DNA of 7,675 bases from Chloroflexota bacterium (GTDB lineage Bacteria; Chloroflexota; Limnocylindria; Limnocylindrales; CSP1-4), in assembly GCA_025355255.1 (NCBI GenBank), contig JANYAA010000239.1, positions 1-7,675 of the forward strand, given 5' to 3'. Shown here piece after piece: positions 5,109-7,675 of this stretch (positions within the stretch are counted from its first letter, which is position 1; the number at the start of each line of letters is the position of its first letter). The position numbers were made by a program, and so were the translations under genes. The notes under the pieces are model-generated. The model was given only the letters and a program-made list of their open reading frames with translations. It was not told the origin of the DNA and made no database searches.

Positions 5109-6926
5109 ATGTCCGCCCAGCCGCCCAGCCGCCCAAACGAAGCGCAGCGCGCCCTCGTGCTGCACGACCGCCCGATCGTCGTCGACCTCATCGGGCTGAC
5201 GCTCAACCACGGCGTCTTCCAGGTCCGGGCGGCGCGCGACCTCGCGGAGGCGTCGGCGATCCTTGTCGAGTGGCGCCCGAATCTCGCCATCGTGGACATG
5301 GACCACGACGACAGCGCTTCGCTCCTCGAGCGGCTGGGCGCCGATCGTTGGTCGAGGGAGACGACGGCGGTCATCGGCCTGACCCGGCGCGGGGACCTCC
5401 AGGCCAAGATGCGCGCGTTCGACCTGGGCGTGGACGACATCCTGACGATGCCCTTCTCGCCCGAGGAGCTGCTCGCGCGCGCGGTCGCCCTCATCCGCCG
5501 AGCCTCCGGCGCTGGCGGCCCGGTCATCCCGGCGATCCGGATCGGCGAGCTGGAGGTCGACATCCTCAGCCGCCAGGTGCGGACCGGGGACTCGGCCATC
5601 TTCCTCTCCGGCATCGAGCAGGGCCTCCTGTATCTGCTCGCCAGCCGGGCGGGCCGGGTCGTGACGAGCGGCGAGATCCTCGACGCGGTCTGGGGCGCCG
5701 ACCTGGTCGGCGAGAGCGCCACCGTCGACCGGCACGTCCGCGGCCTGCGGGTCAAGCTCCAGGGCGACCACCGCCATCCGCAGCTCATCGCGAGGTTTCC
5801 TGGCGGGTACCGGTTCACCCCGGCCCCCACGGGCGCGGGCTGGGACGGCGCGCCGCGGGACGCCCGGACGGACTGGCGCGCGGAGCGGGAGGCGGGAGGC
5901 GCCCCGCCGCCCGCCCCGGCCAGGGGATGGATGCAAATCTGCCAACTTCCCAATGGAGAGGTCGCCGCGCCGTCAACCCGAACGACGCCCGGCTCGTTAC
6001 GGTGTAACGGTGACCACAGAGAACATGCCAGCCTTGAAGTGCCCAGGGATGTTGCACACGAAGAGATAGGAGCCGGGCCGCGTCAGGTCGACGGTTCGCG
6101 TCTGTGTGCCCCCGGGATCGATGTTGGCTCCGTCGCTGACGAGCTTGATGCCCGGACCGTCTTCGATGATGTTGCCGTTCTTGTCCACCGGGTACCCCGA
6201 TGGCGGGAGGTCGCTCTTGAAGACCAACAGCTCGTGCTGGATGGTCCCGAAGTTCCCGGTCTCAACGATCACCGAACCAGCCTTGAGCGTTGTCGCTGCG
6301 GCGATGTGCCACTCGCTCAGCGCGGCGGGAGCATAGGCCTGTTGCTCAGACGGGGACGTCACGGTGACAACCCGGTACATGCCCGCCTTGAAGTGCCCGG
6401 GCATGTTGCAGACGAAGAGATAGGTCCCGGGCTCGGTGAGATCGACGACTCGTGCCTGCGACTGCCCAGGAGGAATCACACTGCCGCGGCTGACGAGCGT
6501 GATCCCCGGCCCGTCCTCGATGATCGTTCCCTTGCTGTCAACCGGGTAGGAGGTCGGGGGGAGGTCGCTTCTGAAGACCAGCAGCTCGTGCGGCATCGTG
6601 CCGATGTTCGTGATCCCGAAGTTCACCTGGCCGGTCAGCATGGACGTCGGGAGCCCGACGCTCCACTCGCTCAGGTAGATCGCCACCCCGGAGGCCGGTA
6701 CCCCGATCGGCTTGGCGCTCGGACCGGCCGAGGCGGCAGCCGAGGGCGCAGCGGTGTCTGCCGGCGAAGCGGCAGCCGAGGGCGCAGCGGCAGCCGAGGG
6801 CGTAGCACTCTGCCCGGACCCGGCCGATGGCGACACGACGGGGGTCGACGAGTCGATCGGAAACGACCAATTGGGCGCAGGCGAGCTGCTCGTGCAGCCG
6901 CTGAGGATTGCGGCCATGGTTCCTAG
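5109..6926 (+). CDS. OmpR/PhoB-type response regulator, atypical receiver, no stop before 6924
   Basis: Residues 12-132 form a receiver domain: acidic D20, predicted phospho-acceptor D63 in I-V-D-M-D, and the conserved Thr position at T92. The normally invariant Lys of the T-K-P-F motif is Met (T113-M114-P115-F116), so phosphorylation-driven switching may be lost or altered. Residues 141-238 are a winged-helix DNA-binding domain of the PhoB class, with T-V-D-R-H-V-R-G-L-R-V-K-L and the terminal F-P-G-G-Y-R-F. ATG 5109 follows GAGGGAG (5097-5103) at 5 nt and starts right at the receiver. A normal family member would end near residue 240 (about 5830). Here the frame stays open to TAG 6924-6926, and its last 310 codons are antisense to the cupredoxin gene. 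GC-rich third positions persist only to about 5925, so a lost stop or frameshift between 5925 and 6007 is likely. No histidine kinase is adjacent. The domains are certain; the 3' end is not. Confidence 0.8.
   Translation: MSAQPPSRPNEAQRALVLHDRPIVVDLIGLTLNHGVFQVRAARDLAEASAILVEWRPNLAIVDMDHDDSASLLERLGADRWSRETTAVIGLTRRGDLQAKMRAFDLGVDDILTMPFSPEELLARAVALIRRASGAGGPVIPAIRIGELEVDILSRQVRTGDSAIFLSGIEQGLLYLLASRAGRVVTSGEILDAVWGADLVGESATVDRHVRGLRVKLQGDHRHPQLIARFPGGYRFTPAPTGAGWDGAPRDARTDWRAEREAGGAPPPAPARGWMQICQLPNGEVAAPSTRTTPGSLRCNGDHREHASLEVPRDVAHEEIGAGPRQVDGSRLCAPGIDVGSVADELDARTVFDDVAVLVHRVPRWREVALEDQQLVLDGPEVPGLNDHRTSLERCRCGDVPLAQRGGSIGLLLRRGRHGDNPVHARLEVPGHVADEEIGPGLGEIDDSCLRLPRRNHTAAADERDPRPVLDDRSLAVNRVGGRGEVASEDQQLVRHRADVRDPEVHLAGQHGRREPDAPLAQVDRHPGGRYPDRLGARTGRGGSRGRSGVCRRSGSRGRSGSRGRSTLPGPGRWRHDGGRRVDRKRPIGRRRAARAAAEDCGHGS
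5995..6009. repeat. 15-bp palindrome carrying a TAA on each strand
   Basis: CGTTAC (5995-6000), GGT and GTAACG (6004-6009) form a perfect 6-bp inverted repeat. The minus-strand TAA (5997-5999) is the stop of the cupredoxin gene. The mirrored plus-strand TAA (6005-6007) is not in the response-regulator frame but would end it after a one-base slip. There is no flanking T tract, so it is not called a terminator. Confidence 0.5.
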
Positions 6927-6965
6927 GAGAACCGCCGTCCGACGATTGAGACCGAGTCGGTCCAT
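5997..6965 (-). CDS. lipoprotein with two tandem type 1 copper (cupredoxin) domains
   Basis: The product has 322 residues. The N-terminus has a charged region, a hydrophobic core and the lipobox L-S-G-C (21-24), so C24 should be lipidated and the protein tethered outside the membrane. A Pro/Ala/Ser linker (about 28-88) is followed by two plastocyanin/azurin-like domains, about 98-201 and 216-319. Each has a full set of type 1 copper ligands: H126, C186, H191, M196 and H244, C304, H309, M314, with C-N-x-P-G-H-F-K-A-G-M in both. The domains are offset by exactly 118 residues and share 68 of 104 positions by my count. The likely role is electron transfer or copper binding at the cell surface. 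The ATG at 6965 has GAGGT 4 nt upstream. The gene converges on the response regulator and diverges from an ECF sigma factor, which may regulate it. Family assignment is firm; the redox partner is unknown. Confidence 0.92.
   Translation of the reverse strand: MDRLGLNRRTAVLLGTMAAILSGCTSSSPAPNWSFPIDSSTPVVSPSAGSGQSATPSAAAAPSAAASPADTAAPSAAASAGPSAKPIGVPASGVAIYLSEWSVGLPTSMLTGQVNFGITNIGTMPHELLVFRSDLPPTSYPVDSKGTIIEDGPGITLVSRGSVIPPGQSQARVVDLTEPGTYLFVCNMPGHFKAGMYRVVTVTSPSEQQAYAPAALSEWHIAAATTLKAGSVIVETGNFGTIQHELLVFKSDLPPSGYPVDKNGNIIEDGPGIKLVSDGANIDPGGTQTRTVDLTRPGSYLFVCNIPGHFKAGMFSVVTVTP
6009..6674 (-). repeat. tandem duplication, 354-bp period, inside the cupredoxin gene
   Basis: Segments 6009-6320 and 6363-6674 encode the two copper domains and align without gaps at an offset of 354 bp. 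For example, the same GCCTTGAAGTGCCC lies at 6031 and 6385. This is an intragenic domain duplication. Confidence 0.85.
6733..6806 (-). repeat. short in-frame repeats encoding the A-P-S-A-A-A linker
   Basis: A 22-bp unit is identical at 6733-6754 and 6769-6790, and a 20-bp near copy with one mismatch lies at 6787-6806. The offsets are 36 and 18 bp, so the reading frame is kept. It encodes the linker between the lipobox and the first copper domain (residues 54-78) and could vary in length by slippage. Confidence 0.7.
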
Positions 6966-7015
6966 GACTACCTCACCCGCGAAGGCCGCGGGATGGGACG
7001 CCCTCGGCTGGCTCC

Positions 7016-7044
7016 ATTATGTCCCCAATCGGAGGAGTCGACTC
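7016..7044 (-). promoter_or_regulatory. possible promoter and operator of the cupredoxin gene
   Basis: On the minus strand a -10-like CATAAT (complement of 7016-7021) lies about 50 bp upstream of the ATG, leaving a leader long enough for the GAGGT ribosome binding site. The position where a -35 would sit is occupied by the perfect palindrome GAGTCGACTC (7035-7044). A regulator bound there could control access. No good -35 hexamer is present. Confidence 0.3.
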
Positions 7045-7253
7045 TGCAAGCTGCCCGCCTTCGGGTTCGCCCCCGCCCCTGCCGGCTCGGCCAACCCCGC
7101 GGCGTCCCAGGCTGCTGCCGCGGTCTCCGCTCGCACCGAGCATCGTGATGATGACGGAGAAGGGCGCCATCTCTTCTGGGCCGGACGCTCCGTCAGGCTT
7201 CCGCCTGAACCTCCGGCTCAGGTGCGCAATCGGGGCTGGGCGGATCAATCGCT
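7045..7253. other. divergent intergenic region, no gene seen
   Basis: No open frame here has a credible start or recognisable product. TCAGGC (7193-7198) and GCCTGA (7203-7208) form a tight hairpin with a 4-nt loop. CCTGA (7204-7208) could instead pair with TCAGG at 7218-7222. Such alternatives arise readily at high GC and I assign no function. Confidence 0.35.
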
Positions 7254-7259
7254 TAGACT
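7254..7259 (+). promoter_or_regulatory. candidate -10 box TAGACT for a leaderless transcript
   Basis: TAGACT fits TANNNT and lies exactly 6 nt before the GTG at 7266. This is the same -10 to GTG spacing as at the ATPase gene (711-716 to 723). No -35 is visible. It would also serve the sigma factor gene downstream. Confidence 0.35.
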
Positions 7260-7265
7260 TGCCCC

Positions 7266-7367
7266 GTGAAGGTCGAGCAGGGCATCCGGGCATGGAGGGG
7301 ACGGTCAGCGCGGGATCCCGCCCGCCTGAGTGAACCGTCGAGCGTTCCGCAACGCATGAGTAGATGA
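7266..7367 (+). CDS. possible 33-codon leader ORF coupled to the sigma factor
   Basis: From GTG 7266 the frame reads M-K-V-E-Q-G-I-R-A-W-R-G-R-S and ends with TGA at 7365-7367. That TGA overlaps the sigma-factor ATG (7364) as ATGA, the usual arrangement for translational coupling. An in-frame TAG at 7254-7256 makes the GTG the only start. The peptide is basic and matches nothing I know. It lacks a Shine-Dalgarno, so it would have to be leaderless. A chance ORF of this size is quite possible; the support is the -10 position and the ATGA junction. Confidence 0.3.
   Translation: MKVEQGIRAWRGRSARDPARLSEPSSVPQRMSR
7300..7339. repeat. nested palindrome upstream of the sigma factor
   Basis: The outer arms GACGGT (7300-7305) and ACCGTC (7334-7339) are complementary. 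Inside them is the perfect 12-bp palindrome GCGGGATCCCGC (7310-7321). The element ends 24 bp before the sigma-factor ATG, so it could be an operator or an RNA structure in the leader. Confidence 0.5.
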
Positions 7368-7675
7368 GCGACGATCGCCCCTCGCCGACGACCCTGCCAG
7401 ACGATCCGACGGACGTGTCCGACGAGAGCCTTCTGGCCGGGCTGGTGGCCGGGCGGCTCAACGCGTTAGACACCTTCTACGAGCGCTACCGCACCATGGC
7501 CTATGGAATCGCACGCCGCATCACCGCCGACGACGCCTTGGCGGAAGACGTCGTCCAAGAATCGTTTCTCGGCGCGTGGCGGAGCGCCCATGCCTACGTG
7601 GCCGGCCGGGGCAGCGTTCGAGGATGGCTGCTGGCGAACCGTGTCCACGGCACGATGGTGGACGATCGCCAGCAG
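7364..7675 (+). CDS. ECF-type RNA polymerase sigma factor, N-terminal part (cut by window end)
   Basis: The first 104 residues are visible. An acidic N-terminus (about 1-20) is followed by sigma-70 region 2. D-E-S-L-L-A-G-L-V-A-G begins it (20-30), then F-Y-E-R-Y-R (38-43), then the region 2.1-2.2 core A-E-D-V-V-Q-E-S-F-L-G-A-W (60-72). R-G-S-V-R-G-W-L-L (82-90) leads into the promoter -10 recognition part. Region 4 lies beyond the window. An in-frame TAG at 7361-7363 fixes ATG 7364 as the earliest start. It has no Shine-Dalgarno but shares an ATGA overlap with an upstream small ORF, so translation may be coupled. It diverges from the copper lipoprotein gene, which suggests that gene as a target. 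Any anti-sigma gene would be downstream and out of view. Confidence 0.88.
   Translation, partial: MSDDRPSPTTLPDDPTDVSDESLLAGLVAGRLNALDTFYERYRTMAYGIARRITADDALAEDVVQESFLGAWRSAHAYVAGRGSVRGWLLANRVHGTMVDDRQQ

Noticed and set aside
4526..5953. 475-codon minus-strand frame
   Set aside because: It is antisense to the response regulator and intergenic DNA, is Ser/Arg/Pro-rich, and has no recognisable family.
7019..7333. 104-codon plus-strand frame in the divergent region
   Set aside because: It is Pro/Arg/Ser-rich, has no suitable ribosome binding site, and overlaps the promoter and palindrome elements. Nothing in it is recognisable.

Overview
This is a high-GC window with a strong preference for G or C at third codon positions. 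It suggests a free-living actinobacterium or a high-GC Chloroflexota lineage. The support is indirect: abundant secreted and lipid-anchored proteins, an ECF-type sigma factor, a PxKF-domain surface protein, and TANNNT-type -10 boxes placed for leaderless transcripts. No ribosomal or other marker gene is present, so the taxonomy is only a suggestion.

Left part (1-2470). A small secreted protein of unknown function (53-511) has a clean signal peptide and Shine-Dalgarno sequence but an ATA where its ATG should be. Next comes a stand-alone AAA_14/DUF4143 ATPase (723-1955). Its promoter region carries an 11-bp direct repeat and it appears to be leaderless. Just downstream is a sequence with the exact geometry of a tRNA T-arm, acceptor stem and CCA end (1990-2043). 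Beyond that, on the minus strand, is a frameshifted fragment that looks like the C-terminal part of a large serine recombinase (about 2105-2470). Together these look like the scar of an integrative element that used a tRNA 3' end as its attachment site.

Middle part (2471-5108). An exported protein of 560 residues (2907-4589) has Ig-like repeats and a C-terminal PxKF domain. A hairpin and Shine-Dalgarno precede it and a strong terminator follows it. About 450 bp without a convincing gene follow, with two inverted repeats that could be operators.

Right part (5109-7675). An OmpR/PhoB-type response regulator lacks the conserved receiver lysine and has no in-frame stop until deep inside the opposite-strand gene. 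That convergent gene (5997-6965, minus) encodes a lipoprotein with two tandem type 1 copper (cupredoxin) domains, exactly 118 residues apart and about two-thirds identical. Divergent from it is an ECF sigma factor (7364 to the window edge, incomplete). A possible leaderless 33-codon ORF ends in an ATGA overlap with the sigma start. The right half therefore reads as a regulatory and envelope or redox cluster, but no cognate histidine kinase or anti-sigma factor is visible in this window.
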